From contig CP021237.1 of assembly GCA_002151545.1 (NCBI GenBank), positions 2,232,001 through 2,296,000 of the forward strand: 64,000 nucleotides of DNA, read 5' to 3'. Under the pieces are notes generated by a model. It was not told where the DNA came from and ran no database searches. It worked only from the letters and a program-made list of their open reading frames with translations. This DNA is from Sphingobacteriaceae bacterium GW460-11-11-14-LB5 (lineage in GTDB: Bacteria; Bacteroidota; Bacteroidia; Sphingobacteriales; Sphingobacteriaceae). This document shows positions 18,150-27,444 of the stretch, in pieces (position 1 is the stretch's first letter; every line of letters begins with the position of its first letter). A program made the translations under genes and the position numbers.

Positions 18150-19109
18150 TTGAACGAATTAAAATTAACTCTGGATACCGTAAATCCTGCTCACTTTTGG
18201 GGGCCGAATAACGAGAATTACGAAATGATTAAAGGTGCTTTCGCGAAGTTGAAACTGGTAGCGAGAGGTAGTGATGTTAAGGTTCTCGGTGATGAACAGG
18301 AACTTAAGACTTTTGAGGATAAGTTTAACCAGCTTATTGCACACCTCGAGAAATATAGCTCACTTACCAATAACGACGTAGAATCTATACTGGGTGCAAA
18401 AGCAGCCGGTGTAGTAAAAAAAGATGTAGAACAACCTACCGGAGGTGGCGGAGAAGTAATTGTTTTTGGCACAAACGGACTTTTGGTTAAGGCAAGAACT
18501 GCCAATCAGCGCAAAATGGTGAGCAGTATTGCTAAAAATGACATCCTGTTTGCTATTGGCCCTGCCGGAACAGGAAAAACATATACCGCCGTAGCTTTGG
18601 CGGTTAGGGCATTAAAGAATAAAGAAATTAAACGCATCATTTTAACCCGTCCGGCGGTTGAAGCAGGGGAGAACCTGGGGTTCTTACCCGGCGACTTAAA
18701 GGAAAAAATCGATCCATATTTACGCCCGCTTTACGATGCTTTGGACGATATGATCCCTGCGGAAAAATTGAAATTCTACATCGAAAACCGTACAATAGAA
18801 ATTGCACCACTGGCCTTTATGCGCGGTCGTACCTTAGATAATTGTTTTGTGATTTTAGATGAGGCCCAAAACGCCACCGATATGCAGTTAAAAATGTTTT
18901 TAACCCGTATGGGACCAACAGCTAAATTTATCGTTACAGGTGATGTTACACAGATCGATTTACCTAAAAAACAGATGTCGGGTTTATTTAATGGCTTAAG
19001 GATTTTAGAAGATATTAAAGGAATCGATATTATTTACTTAAGCGGGGAAGATGTGGTCAGACATAAATTGGTGAAAGATATCTTGAAAGCTTACGGCGAT
19101 ATTCAGTAA
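18150..19109 (+). CDS. phoH: PhoH family ATPase
   Basis: The 319-residue protein has a Walker [17 protein letters not shown] (about 138-153), the PhoH signature [32 protein letters not shown], Walker [13 protein letters not shown] and an Arg/Thr-rich sensor GDVTQIDLP. PhoH-like proteins are cytoplasmic ATPases thought to act in RNA metabolism and phosphate or stress responses; the exact role is unsettled. The start is a TTG (18150), which gives [10 protein letters not shown] hairpin terminator follows at 19132. Confidence 0.94.
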   Translation: MNELKLTLDTVNPAHFWGPNNENYEMIKGAFAKLKLVARGSDVKVLGDEQELKTFEDKFNQLIAHLEKYSSLTNNDVESILGAKAAGVVKKDVEQPTGGGGEVIVFGTNGLLVKARTANQRKMVSSIAKNDILFAIGPAGTGKTYTAVALAVRALKNKEIKRIILTRPAVEAGENLGFLPGDLKEKIDPYLRPLYDALDDMIPAEKLKFYIENRTIEIAPLAFMRGRTLDNCFVILDEAQNATDMQLKMFLTRMGPTAKFIVTGDVTQIDLPKKQMSGLFNGLRILEDIKGIDIIYLSGEDVVRHKLVKDILKAYGDIQ

Positions 19110-19131
19110 GTCGGAGGTCAGAAAGTCAGGG

Positions 19132-19179
19132 GTCCGAAGTTTAGGTCTTACAACAGAACTACTTCGGACTTTTGTTTTT
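19132..19179 (+). terminator. Terminator of phoH built from a GTCCGAAGT repeat
   Basis: GTCCGAAGT (19132-19140) pairs with ACTTCGGAC (19161-19169), followed by TTTTGTTTTTT. Further partial copies (CTTCGGACTTTCGGAC, 19204-19220) sit just downstream, so the hairpin seems to derive from a small local repeat. Confidence 0.6.
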
Positions 19180-19242
19180 TACACTTTATCATCCGACTCC
19201 GGTCTTCGGACTTTCGGACTTTTTTCCTATTTTTATCCCCTC

Positions 19243-20187
19243 ATGAAAGCACTAAAAGAAACTCATTTCAATTTCCCAAATCAAAGTAATTTTTACAAAG
19301 GTAAAGTTCGCGATGTATACACAATAGCCGATCAGTTTATGGTAATGGTGGTATCAGATCGTATTTCTGCTTTTGATGTCGTATTACCTGAAGCTATTCC
19401 ATTTAAAGGACAGGTATTGAACCAGATTGCAGCTAAATTTTTAGCCGCTACGCAGGATATCGTTCCAAACTGGGTTTTAGACATTCTAGATCCAATGGTT
19501 ACCATTGGCCGTATCTGCGAGCCGTTTAAAGTAGAAATGGTAATCAGAGGTTACTTAGCTGGTCATGCCTGGCGCGAATACAGTGCTGGTAAACGTTCTG
19601 TTTGTGGCGTTTCTTTGCCTGATGGATTGAAAGAAAACGACAAATTGCCTCAGCCAATTATTACCCCAACGACAAAAGCTTCGGTAGGGCATGATGAAGA
19701 TATTTCGAAAGAAGATATTTTAGCCAAAGGAATTGTTTCTATAACCGATTACGAAAAGTTAGAAGCGTATACTTATGCCTTATACCAAAGAGGAACTGAA
19801 ATTGCAGCAAAAAGCGGATTAATTTTAGTAGACACTAAATACGAGTTCGGCTCAGCCGATGGTGTAATCTATTTAATCGACGAAATTCATACACCAGATT
19901 CTTCACGTTATTTTTATGCTGAGGGATATCAGGATCGCCAAAATGCAGATGAGCCACAAAAACAGCTTTCAAAAGAATTTGTCAGAAAATGGTTAATTGA
20001 AAATGGTTTTCAGGGAAAAGATGGACAAGTGATTCCGGAAATGACCCCAGAAATTGTAAATTCAATTTCAGAACGTTACATCGAACTTTACGAACAAATT
20101 GTAGGAGAGACCTTTATAAAAGCTGATGCTGATGCCATTTCCAGCCGTATTGAAGCCAATGTTTTAAAGGCTTTGGAAACACTTTAA
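19243..20187 (+). CDS. purC: Phosphoribosylaminoimidazole-succinocarboxamide synthase
   Basis: PurC joins aspartate to CAIR with ATP in purine synthesis. The 314-residue length fits the longer, fungal and Bacteroidota-like form. Motifs are [46 protein letters not shown] near the N-terminus, [39 protein letters not shown] and [30 protein letters not shown]. No other pur gene is adjacent. The STAS gene follows 43 bases downstream. Confidence 0.97.
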   Translation: MKALKETHFNFPNQSNFYKGKVRDVYTIADQFMVMVVSDRISAFDVVLPEAIPFKGQVLNQIAAKFLAATQDIVPNWVLDILDPMVTIGRICEPFKVEMVIRGYLAGHAWREYSAGKRSVCGVSLPDGLKENDKLPQPIITPTTKASVGHDEDISKEDILAKGIVSITDYEKLEAYTYALYQRGTEIAAKSGLILVDTKYEFGSADGVIYLIDEIHTPDSSRYFYAEGYQDRQNADEPQKQLSKEFVRKWLIENGFQGKDGQVIPEMTPEIVNSISERYIELYEQIVGETFIKADADAISSRIEANVLKALETL

Positions 20188-20230
20188 ATTCGAAAGAAAT
20201 TTATACATTAGTAAAATAAAGATTAGAGAG

Positions 20231-20608
20231 ATGAAATTTTCAGTAGATAAACACGATAAATATGTAACCTTAAAGTTAGAAGAACTTAAGTTTACAAACG
20301 ATAATGCTCCAGGTTTGAAATCAGAATTCTATTTGCTAAACGCAGAAGGATTTAAAAATATAATTGTTGATTTAAGTCATGTTACAGAGTGCAGTGATGC
20401 ACAGGATTTAAGCTGCTTATTGGTTGGCGATAGGCTTTGCAAATCGGCAGGTGGATTATTTATTGTAACCGGAATTAATGACGAGCTGGCATCAATTATC
20501 GAATTATCAAACATATTTCAATCTGTAACGTTTGTTAATACTATAGACGAAGCAACTGATTTTATCTTTATGGATGAATTGGAAAAAGAGTTTAGAGGCG
20601 CTAAATAA
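20231..20608 (+). CDS. STAS domain protein (anti-sigma factor antagonist-like) lacking the phospho-serine
   Basis: The 125-residue protein is one STAS domain: MKFSVDKHDKYVTLKLEE, NAEGFKNIIVDLSHVTECSDAQDLSCLLVGDRLCKSAGGLFIVTG and a C-terminal helix. The usual form of this Bacteroidota family has FADSSGLSSLLVGNRLC at the loop where a serine is phosphorylated by an anti-sigma kinase. Here the loop is CSDAQDLS, so both serines and the glycine are replaced (D56, A57, Q58, D59). It may be constitutively unphosphorylated or work by another interaction. It lies between purC and rnz; the STAS-rnz pair is common in the phylum. Confidence 0.88.
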   Translation: MKFSVDKHDKYVTLKLEELKFTNDNAPGLKSEFYLLNAEGFKNIIVDLSHVTECSDAQDLSCLLVGDRLCKSAGGLFIVTGINDELASIIELSNIFQSVTFVNTIDEATDFIFMDELEKEFRGAK

Positions 20609-20631
20609 CAAAGTATTTAAATAACATTCTG

Positions 20632-20667
20632 GCCTCGTAGTTTTTAAAAATCTACGAGGCTTTTTAT
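20632..20667 (+). terminator. Terminator of the STAS gene
   Basis: GCCTCGTAG ... CTACGAGGC followed by TTTTTAT, with an A/T-rich loop, lies between the STAS gene and rnz. Confidence 0.8.
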
Positions 20668-20675
20668 ATCTGATC

Positions 20676-21584
20676 ATGATGAAATTTGAAGTTACAATTT
20701 TAGGAAGCAGTTCTGCAACTCCTGTATTTAACAGGAATCCCTCGGCACAGCTTTTAAATTGTAATGAAAAATATTACCTGATCGATTGCGGTGAAGGTAC
20801 ACAGCAACAACTGGCCAAGTACAATCTTAAAGCTGCCCGCATCGATTATATTTTTATCAGCCACTTACATGGCGATCACTACTTCGGTTTAATCGGTTTG
20901 CTATCCAGTTTGCATTTAAACGGCAGGATAAAACCCATGCAGATATTTGGCCCCAAACCTTTATTAGAAATTTTAGAGATCCAGTTCAAATATTCGGATA
21001 CGGTGCTGAGGTATTCCATCGAGTTTTTCCCAATCGAAGCCGATCAGTCTACACAGATATTTGAAAACAGTGATTTAACCGTTAAAACAATTGTTTTAAA
21101 TCACCGTATTCCTACTACAGGCTTTATCTTTCAGCAAAAGAAACGCCAGCGCAAACTGATAAAAGAGAAGACTGATGAAGTGCCTATGGCTTATTATACG
21201 GCCTTAAAAAAAGGAATAGACGTTACACTTCCAAATGGCGAGATTTTACGCAGTGAAGATTATACAACCGAGGCAGATGCGCCACGTTCTTATGCCTATT
21301 GCTCTGACACCTTGTTCGATGAAAGTTACTTTGCGACCATAAAAGATTGTGATACGCTGTACCACGAAGCGACCTTTATGCACGACTTGCTGGATCGTGC
21401 TAAAGAAACACATCACACCACCGCTTTACAGGCAGCAGAAGTAGCAAAAATTAATGGGGCAAAGAAATTACTCATCGGCCATTTTTCTTCGCGTTACAAA
21501 ACTTTACAAATGCTTTTGGAAGAAGCACAATCTGTTTTTGAAAATACAGAGCTTGCGGTAGAGGGCAGAACTTTTCAGCTTTAG
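20676..21584 (+). CDS. rnz: Ribonuclease Z
   Basis: RNase Z removes the 3' trailer of pre-tRNA. The 302-residue metallo-beta-lactamase fold protein has LGSSSATPVFNRNPSAQLL, DCGEGTQQQLAKY, the zinc motif ISHLHGDHYFGL (about 62-73), HRIPTTGF, a further Asp in AYCSDTL, HEATF and GHFSSRY. Length and motif order fit the short bacterial RNase Z. It starts 9 bases after the preceding terminator, so its promoter may lie within the STAS gene. Confidence 0.95.
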   Translation: MMKFEVTILGSSSATPVFNRNPSAQLLNCNEKYYLIDCGEGTQQQLAKYNLKAARIDYIFISHLHGDHYFGLIGLLSSLHLNGRIKPMQIFGPKPLLEILEIQFKYSDTVLRYSIEFFPIEADQSTQIFENSDLTVKTIVLNHRIPTTGFIFQQKKRQRKLIKEKTDEVPMAYYTALKKGIDVTLPNGEILRSEDYTTEADAPRSYAYCSDTLFDESYFATIKDCDTLYHEATFMHDLLDRAKETHHTTALQAAEVAKINGAKKLLIGHFSSRYKTLQMLLEEAQSVFENTELAVEGRTFQL

Positions 21585-21879
21585 GAATTTTATCCTTTTT
21601 TTATCACAGAGCGAACGGAGGAATACGCAAAGAAGCACAGCGTTGGGCGCAAAATAATTGTTAATACAATCTGCGCCTATCTTCTTAAATCTGCGGGAAC
21701 CTATAGCAGAAATTTTTCCCGCGGATAACGCAGATTATCGCAGAATTAATTCCATCCATTTTATTTTGTTTAAAGATCCTTCATTGTATTCAGGATGACA
21801 AAAAAATAAGCCATTCAATTTTCCGTGCCATCTGTGCTTCCGTCGTAAAAAATAGGCACATAAAACTACAACCATAAAA
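21585..21879. repeat. Gene-free spacer with several short repeats
   Basis: It contains TTATCACAGAGCGAACGGAGG, an imperfect inverted pair AATCTGCGGGAA...GATTATCGCAGA (about 21688-21744), and GATCCTTCATTGTATTCAGGATGAC (about 21776-21800), a form of the GTCATCCTGA repeat seen at 5770. No gene is seen. Confidence 0.45.
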
Positions 21880-21911
21880 AAAGCCTTACAATTTAAAAAC
21901 TGTAAGGCTTT
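21880..21911. terminator. Bidirectional terminator between rnz and the MCE gene
   Basis: AAAGCCTTACA ... TGTAAGGCTTT is a perfect 11-bp stem located 18 bases past the end of the convergent MCE gene. Confidence 0.75.
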
Positions 21912-21929
21912 CGAATTTATAAAAATCAA

Positions 21930-22883
21930 TTACTTGTCTTTTTTGTTGCCACCACCAAATACTGAGAAGTGTACATAACGCTTCGGATTGGCTTTTAAAT
22001 CGATCATTAATTCATCCAGGTTTTTTGAAGCATTATTTAAATTCTGATACATTTTATCATCGTTTAATAATAATCCTAAACTGCCTTTCCCATCTTTAAT
22101 TCCAGAAATTACACTTTGTAAATCAGCAATGGCATTGTTTGCATTATCTAAGGTTTGTTTAAAGTTAGCGGCTGCAAACTTATCGGTAACCGTATTAATA
22201 TTGGTTAAAATATCACTGATTTTTTGATTATTGTTATTTAAGTTAGCGGTAATGCCTTCAACGTTTTTGAAAATGGCTTCAATACGTGCACTTTCCGAAC
22301 CAACTAAACCATCAACTTTTTTAGAAGTTGTTTCTAAAGAAGCCAATGTACCGGCAATACTGTTAAAGCTTTTATCAACGTTTTTCTGAAAGTTAGGATT
22401 CAGGATAGAATTTACACTACTTAAAATAGAGTCCATTTTACCAATAATTAATTCTGCTTTCTTCTGAACTGGTTGTACTTGCTCCATTAAGCCTTTTTCT
22501 ACATTCGCATTTAAAGTATAACCATCTTCTGCCATTTTTTTTGAGTTACCTAACGACATAACAATGGCCTTGCTACCTAAAAGGTCGGTGCCTTCAAGGC
22601 GGGCAATACTATTTTCAGGAATTTCATATTTGCTGTTTACACTTAAGGTGGCGAGAATACTACCGTCTGGTTGTAGTTCCAATTTGGCCACACGGCCAAT
22701 CTGATAACCATTAATCAGGATAGGTTTCGACACTGATAAACCATCAACCCTGGTATATTTTGCGTATAATGTAGTTTCACTTGAGAAAATTGAATTTCCT
22801 TTTAAAAAATTATATCCAATTATTAATAAAGCAATGGCAAATGCAGCTAAAATACCTACTTTGGTTTCGTTCTTAATCTTCAT
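21930..22883 (-). CDS. MCE (MlaD) family lipid-transport substrate-binding protein
   Basis: The 317-residue protein starts with one membrane anchor (KVGILAAFAIALLIIGYNFLKG, about 8-29) and continues into an MCE domain (about 35-110, LYAKYTRVDGLSVSKPILINGYQIGRVAKLEL). A long helical region rich in Asn and Leu then resembles the coiled barrels of MCE proteins. MCE proteins bind phospholipids in the periplasm as part of ABC systems between the two membranes. No ABC or permease gene is next to it. Upstream on the same strand are two cell-wall amidases. Confidence 0.88.
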   Translation of the reverse strand: MKIKNETKVGILAAFAIALLIIGYNFLKGNSIFSSETTLYAKYTRVDGLSVSKPILINGYQIGRVAKLELQPDGSILATLSVNSKYEIPENSIARLEGTDLLGSKAIVMSLGNSKKMAEDGYTLNANVEKGLMEQVQPVQKKAELIIGKMDSILSSVNSILNPNFQKNVDKSFNSIAGTLASLETTSKKVDGLVGSESARIEAIFKNVEGITANLNNNNQKISDILTNINTVTDKFAAANFKQTLDNANNAIADLQSVISGIKDGKGSLGLLLNDDKMYQNLNNASKNLDELMIDLKANPKRYVHFSVFGGGNKKDK

Positions 22884-23052
22884 GAGTGTTTTATTTAATG
22901 GCTACAAGTACAGAGATATCCTTTCTTCACTTGTTTGAGCGTAATTAATTTTCTTGTGCTAAACCTTATAAATACACAAAGGCTGCACTATTTGTTTGGT
23001 ATCCGTTTTATATTTTTTCCAAAGTTAAAATAACTATCATTTATAATGCCAC

Positions 23053-23829
23053 TTATTTAACCTCAATATTTTTTTTGTATGTTTTTATTGCTTCCAAAAT
23101 AGAATTGGCGATCTCGTTTTGTCCATTCTGCGAATTAATATACTTTTCTTCCTCTGTATTCGAGATAAAACCTACTTCAGTTAAAACAGCTGGCATCCCA
23201 CAGCGCTGCAGCACCAAAACCCCTTGTTCTTTAACACCGCGGCTAAGTCGTTCATCTCTGCTGATATAGCTGTTCTGTATTAATTTGGCAAATTTAATGC
23301 TTTTATCTCTGAAGGTATTTTTTAAAAGCGATAAAAGAATAAAACTACTTGGGTTGCTGGGATCATAGCCGTCGTACTTGCTTTTGTAGTTCTTTTCCAG
23401 TTTAATATCGGCATTCTCACGAATGGCAGCGTCTTGTTCTTTTAAGCGGTGCGACCCTGCAACCAATGTTTCTACCCCTTTAATATGTTTGTTACCAGGT
23501 GGCATCGAATTACAGTGTACGGATATAAAAAGATCTGCATTGGCTTCGTTCGCTATTTCTGCACGCCTGTACAAATCAACATCAATATCGGTTTTACGGG
23601 TGAAGATGATTTTAATATCGGGCATTTCCTCTTTTAATAATGCGCCTAATTTTAATGCAACCTTTAACGAAATATCTTTTTCTTTCGAAAAACTGCCAGA
23701 TGCACCAGGTTTTCTGCCGCCATGACCAGGATCAATAACAATTGTTTTGATTTTATAGCCTTGAGCAGGGGCTTTTTCAGCAACTAGCAACGAAAAGAAA
23801 AGTATTGTAATCAGAAGTTTAATCTTCAT
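23053..23829 (-). CDS. N-acetylmuramoyl-L-alanine amidase (Amidase_3), copy 1
   Basis: The enzyme cleaves the bond between N-acetylmuramic acid and the peptide stem in the periplasm. This 258-residue protein has a signal peptide (LLITILFFSLLVAEKAPAQG) and the zinc ligands in order: IDPGHGGRKPGASG (His), the AEIANEANADLFISVHCNSMP segment (second His in SVHCN), and VLTEVGFISNTEEEKY with the catalytic Glu. It starts 12 bases after the stop of a second, related amidase, so the pair is a tandem duplication in one transcript. Confidence 0.92.
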   Translation of the reverse strand: MKIKLLITILFFSLLVAEKAPAQGYKIKTIVIDPGHGGRKPGASGSFSKEKDISLKVALKLGALLKEEMPDIKIIFTRKTDIDVDLYRRAEIANEANADLFISVHCNSMPPGNKHIKGVETLVAGSHRLKEQDAAIRENADIKLEKNYKSKYDGYDPSNPSSFILLSLLKNTFRDKSIKFAKLIQNSYISRDERLSRGVKEQGVLVLQRCGMPAVLTEVGFISNTEEEKYINSQNGQNEIANSILEAIKTYKKNIEVK

Positions 23830-23841
23830 GCACGAGGAATA

Positions 23842-24705
23842 TTAAAATGATGTTTCAGCTATACGTTTATAATTTTTAATTGCTTTAATAATTCCGTTCA
23901 CAATTTCACTTTGTCCCTCAGGAGAGTTCATGTAATCTTCTTCATCAGGATTACTCACAAAACCAATTTCGGTTAATACTGCCGGCATAGCTGCACGAGC
24001 CAGTACCGCAAGGCTTTTCTCCTGTACACCTCTGTTGATCCGGCCAGCGTTAACATATTCCTGTTGAAGCATTGAAGCAAACTTTAAACTCCTTTCTCTA
24101 TTGGTTTGTTTCATTAAAGATAACATAATGTCGCTTTCAGGTGTGTTCGCAATAAATCCTTCATAGTTTTTCTGATAGTTCTCTTCCAGAAACATGGAGG
24201 CATTCTCCCTTTTAATCACCTCATCCTGCTCACCTAAACGGCCTGTTCCGGATACAAAGGTTTCTGTTCCCCTTGTTGAAGTACTTTTCGAAGTAACGGT
24301 TCTATAAACAGGGACTTTTCTGCCCCGGACTTTCTTATAATAATCAACCACTCTCGATACCCTAACCGGCATATCATTTAAGTGAATGGAAATAAATAAA
24401 TCGGCTTTTGCATTATTTGCGATATTGATCCGCTCATATAAAGGAATAAACACATCCGACTCCCGGGTATAAATCACTTTGATATCTTTCAAACTATCCT
24501 GAAGTGCCCGGCCAAGGTTCAATGCCGTTTTAAGGGCCACATCTTTTTCCTTTGAATACACGCCATGGGTGGCACCATCTTTACCACCATGACCAGCATC
24601 GATCACAATTGTTTTAATTTTATATTCTTGCGCAAACACCTGATTATCAATTGAATTTGATAACACCAGATAAATAATAATGGTTAAAATGGATTTAAGA
24701 TACAT
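23842..24705 (-). CDS. N-acetylmuramoyl-L-alanine amidase (Amidase_3), copy 2
   Basis: The 287-residue paralogue of the next gene has a signal peptide (MYLKSILTIIIYLVLSNSIDNQVFAQ), IDAGHGGKDGATHG, ANNAKADLFISIHLNDMP and VLTEIGFVSNPDEEDY. It carries an extra basic insert (about 135-165, YYKKVRGRKVPVYRTVTSKS) that copy 1 lacks. The frame is open to 24771, but a TATTTTTG promoter element lies at 24756-24763. A start at 24771 would therefore precede transcription and the one at 24750 would be leaderless, so ATG at 24705 is preferred. It is divergent from the LptD-like gene. Confidence 0.88.
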   Translation of the reverse strand: MYLKSILTIIIYLVLSNSIDNQVFAQEYKIKTIVIDAGHGGKDGATHGVYSKEKDVALKTALNLGRALQDSLKDIKVIYTRESDVFIPLYERINIANNAKADLFISIHLNDMPVRVSRVVDYYKKVRGRKVPVYRTVTSKSTSTRGTETFVSGTGRLGEQDEVIKRENASMFLEENYQKNYEGFIANTPESDIMLSLMKQTNRERSLKFASMLQQEYVNAGRINRGVQEKSLAVLARAAMPAVLTEIGFVSNPDEEDYMNSPEGQSEIVNGIIKAIKNYKRIAETSF

Positions 24706-24755
24706 CAATGGTATATTTTTCACTAATTTTGAACGTTTTTGATTAAACATTTGTG

Positions 24756-24763
24756 CAAAAATA
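24756..24763 (-). promoter_or_regulatory. -7 promoter element of the amidase pair (TATTTTTG)
   Basis: Exact TAnnTTTG match on the minus strand, in the short gap before the divergent lptD-like gene. It helps fix the amidase start. Confidence 0.5.
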
Positions 24764-24779
24764 ACATTCAAATACGAAT

Positions 24780-27440
24780 TTGAAACTTCTTAAGAGCTCT
24801 ATTTTACTAATATCTGTCATTTTATTAACACTTGTTGTTGGTAAAGCTAACGCATTTTCTCATTTTTCATTGCAACAAATCATCCGGCAAGACACAACCA
24901 AAAAGGATACGACTAAAAAGACAGGTAAAAATAATAGCAGTATCGACCAGAAAGTAGAATACAAAGCGGAGGATTCGGTAAAAATGAGTGCCGATAAAAG
25001 CATTGTCTATTTATATGGAAACGCCAGGGTGGTATATGGTGATTTTGAACTAGATGCGGGTTATATCAAATACGATAAAAAGCAAAATTCTATTTTTGCC
25101 CGTGGTGTTAAAGATCCAAAAACGGGTAGGTATACCGGAAAACCAATCTTTAAGTCGGGCGCTGATGGAACAGCCATAGCCGATTCTATTTTTTACAATT
25201 CAGAAACAACCCGGGCCAAAGTATATGGCGTTTTCTCTGAACAAGAAGGAGGTTTTTTCTCTGGCGGACAGAGTAAAAAGCAAATAGATGATGAGCTGCA
25301 CATTAAAAATGTAATGTACAGTACCTGTAATCTGCCACACCCGCACTTTGGATTAATGATTTCTAAAGGGGTGGTAACAGAAAAACAAATCATTACCGGG
25401 CCGGTTTATATGATTATCGAAGATATCCCGACATTCCTGGGCCTTCCGTTTGCATTTTTTCCAAAACCCAATAAACGAACATCAGGTGTAATCCTTCCCA
25501 CACCAGGTGAAGATGCAACCAGAGGTTTTTTCCTGCAAAACGGTGGTTATTACCTGGGATTAAACGATTACTGGGATGCTAAACTTTTAGGATCTATTTA
25601 TACCAATGGTTCTTATGAAACAAGTTTGCTGAGTAATTACACCAAAAGATATAAATACAACGGTAACATTAATTTAGCGTATTCGAGTTTTAAAGATGGT
25701 TTAGAAGGCACCGAGGCATTTAGAAACCCCACCAAAAACTTTAGCATTAACTGGAGCCACAGTCAAAATGCCAACGCCAATCCGGGTACCACATTTAGCG
25801 CCAGTGTAAGATTGGTATCGACAGGAAAAAGGGGATACTATAAAAATACGGCGGCAGGTACTACTTACGACATTAATACTATCGCAACCAACTCCACAAG
25901 TAGTAGTATCAGTTATGCGAAAGCCTATTCGAATGGGATGAACTTCTCTTTGGCTGCATCAAGTGATCAGACTTTAAGTACCAGGGCTATATCGCTAAGG
26001 TTGCCCGAAATGACATTCAACGTACCTACATTTAACCCTTTTCGTCCTAAAGATGCGGTTGGCGAACAAAAATGGTATGAAAAACTTACCATAGGTTATA
26101 GCTTACAAGGAACTAACCGAATTGATACTTTTGATAGTTTGTTGTTTCAAAATGATGGTTTAAAACGGTTAAGAAGTGGTTTTTCACATAGTATTCCGGT
26201 AAACATGTCGTTTACGGCTTTTAAATCTTATTTAAATTTTAGTATTGGCGGTACTTATAATGAGGTTTGGAATTTCCAGAGTGTAAACAGAAGATATACC
26301 CAATTTGCCGATAACACTTATACTTTTAGAGAAGATACCATCAGTGGTTTTAAAAGAGCAGGTAGTTACAGCTTATCAACCAGCATGTCAACCAAAATTT
26401 ATGGACGAAGAGATTTTAATCCGGCTGGCAAAATCCAGGCATTAAGGCATGTAATCACGCCAAACGTTTCCTTTTCTTACTCTCCCGATTTTACCAAAGC
26501 AGGAGCTGGGCCATATAGGGAAGCTTTATACAAAGGCAATCCAATTTTAGTGAATGGAGTACCTTTAAAATATTCTATTTTTGATGGTATGGCACAGCCA
26601 GGCTCTTTTGGCGGACCCAATGCATCCATTGGTTTTGGGGTAGATAATACGGTAGAACTAAAAGTGAGGAATAAAAATGATACAACCGGAACGGGTTCAA
26701 AAAAGATCCCGATTATTCAGGGTTTGAGTTTTAGCGGCTCTTATAACTTCTTAGCCCCATCTTATAAATTATCTACAATAGGCTTTAGTGGCCGATCGCA
26801 GTTTACCGATAAATTAGGGATCAACTACAATGGAACGTTAGATCCATATGCCCTTGCTGCAGATACCATCCCGGGATCTTTGCTGAGGATCAGGCAAGAC
26901 CGCTATTTCTGGCAGGCAGGTAAATTCCTACCACGTTTAACCAACTTTGGTTTCTCATTCGATTACAGTTTAAACCCAGAGGCATTAAAACGTAAAAACG
27001 AAGCCAACGACAAATTAGGCGAAGCTGCGAATAAAAAAGGAATGACTGATATACAGTCAGAGCAATTAGCAGCGATCAGTCGTGATCCGAATGCCTTTGT
27101 TGATTTTAACATTCCATGGAATTTCTCGTTCTCTTATAGTTTTCAATATTCTAATGATGGAAACAACAGTACAATTTCGAATACACTAAACTTTAATGGT
27201 GATGTTAATTTAACACCAAAGTGGAAAGTTACCTTTAACTCGGGTTACGATTTTAAGAACAATGGTTTAACCCCAATGAATTTAGCGATTTACCGCGATT
27301 TACATTGCTGGGATATGAGTGTAAACTGGGTTCCGTATGGTGCTTACAAAAGTTATTCTGTTACCATAAAAGTTAAAGCATCGATATTGCAGGATTTGAA
27401 ATTGAGCAAAAGACAAGGTTTTTACAGCACATACCAATAA
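24780..27440 (+). CDS. LptD-like outer-membrane LPS-assembly protein (OstA family)
   Basis: The 886-residue protein has a signal sequence (LKSSILLISVILLTLVVGKANA) and an N-terminal OstA/LptA-like periplasmic domain (about 55-150, DSVKMSADKSIVYLYGNARVVYGDFELDAGYIKYDKKQN). A very large beta-barrel with LptD-type features follows (GPVYMIIEDIPTFLGLPFAFFPKPNKRTSGVILPTPGEDATRGFFLQNGGYYLGLNDYWDAKLLGSIYTNG). It would insert lipopolysaccharide into the outer leaflet. The start is a TTG at 24780, giving the signal peptide directly. cinA begins 4 bases after its stop. Bacteroidota often carry more than one such protein, so a specialised paralogue is possible. Confidence 0.85.
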   Translation: MKLLKSSILLISVILLTLVVGKANAFSHFSLQQIIRQDTTKKDTTKKTGKNNSSIDQKVEYKAEDSVKMSADKSIVYLYGNARVVYGDFELDAGYIKYDKKQNSIFARGVKDPKTGRYTGKPIFKSGADGTAIADSIFYNSETTRAKVYGVFSEQEGGFFSGGQSKKQIDDELHIKNVMYSTCNLPHPHFGLMISKGVVTEKQIITGPVYMIIEDIPTFLGLPFAFFPKPNKRTSGVILPTPGEDATRGFFLQNGGYYLGLNDYWDAKLLGSIYTNGSYETSLLSNYTKRYKYNGNINLAYSSFKDGLEGTEAFRNPTKNFSINWSHSQNANANPGTTFSASVRLVSTGKRGYYKNTAAGTTYDINTIATNSTSSSISYAKAYSNGMNFSLAASSDQTLSTRAISLRLPEMTFNVPTFNPFRPKDAVGEQKWYEKLTIGYSLQGTNRIDTFDSLLFQNDGLKRLRSGFSHSIPVNMSFTAFKSYLNFSIGGTYNEVWNFQSVNRRYTQFADNTYTFREDTISGFKRAGSYSLSTSMSTKIYGRRDFNPAGKIQALRHVITPNVSFSYSPDFTKAGAGPYREALYKGNPILVNGVPLKYSIFDGMAQPGSFGGPNASIGFGVDNTVELKVRNKNDTTGTGSKKIPIIQGLSFSGSYNFLAPSYKLSTIGFSGRSQFTDKLGINYNGTLDPYALAADTIPGSLLRIRQDRYFWQAGKFLPRLTNFGFSFDYSLNPEALKRKNEANDKLGEAANKKGMTDIQSEQLAAISRDPNAFVDFNIPWNFSFSYSFQYSNDGNNSTISNTLNFNGDVNLTPKWKVTFNSGYDFKNNGLTPMNLAIYRDLHCWDMSVNWVPYGAYKSYSVTIKVKASILQDLKLSKRQGFYSTYQ

Positions 27441-27444
27441 ATTT

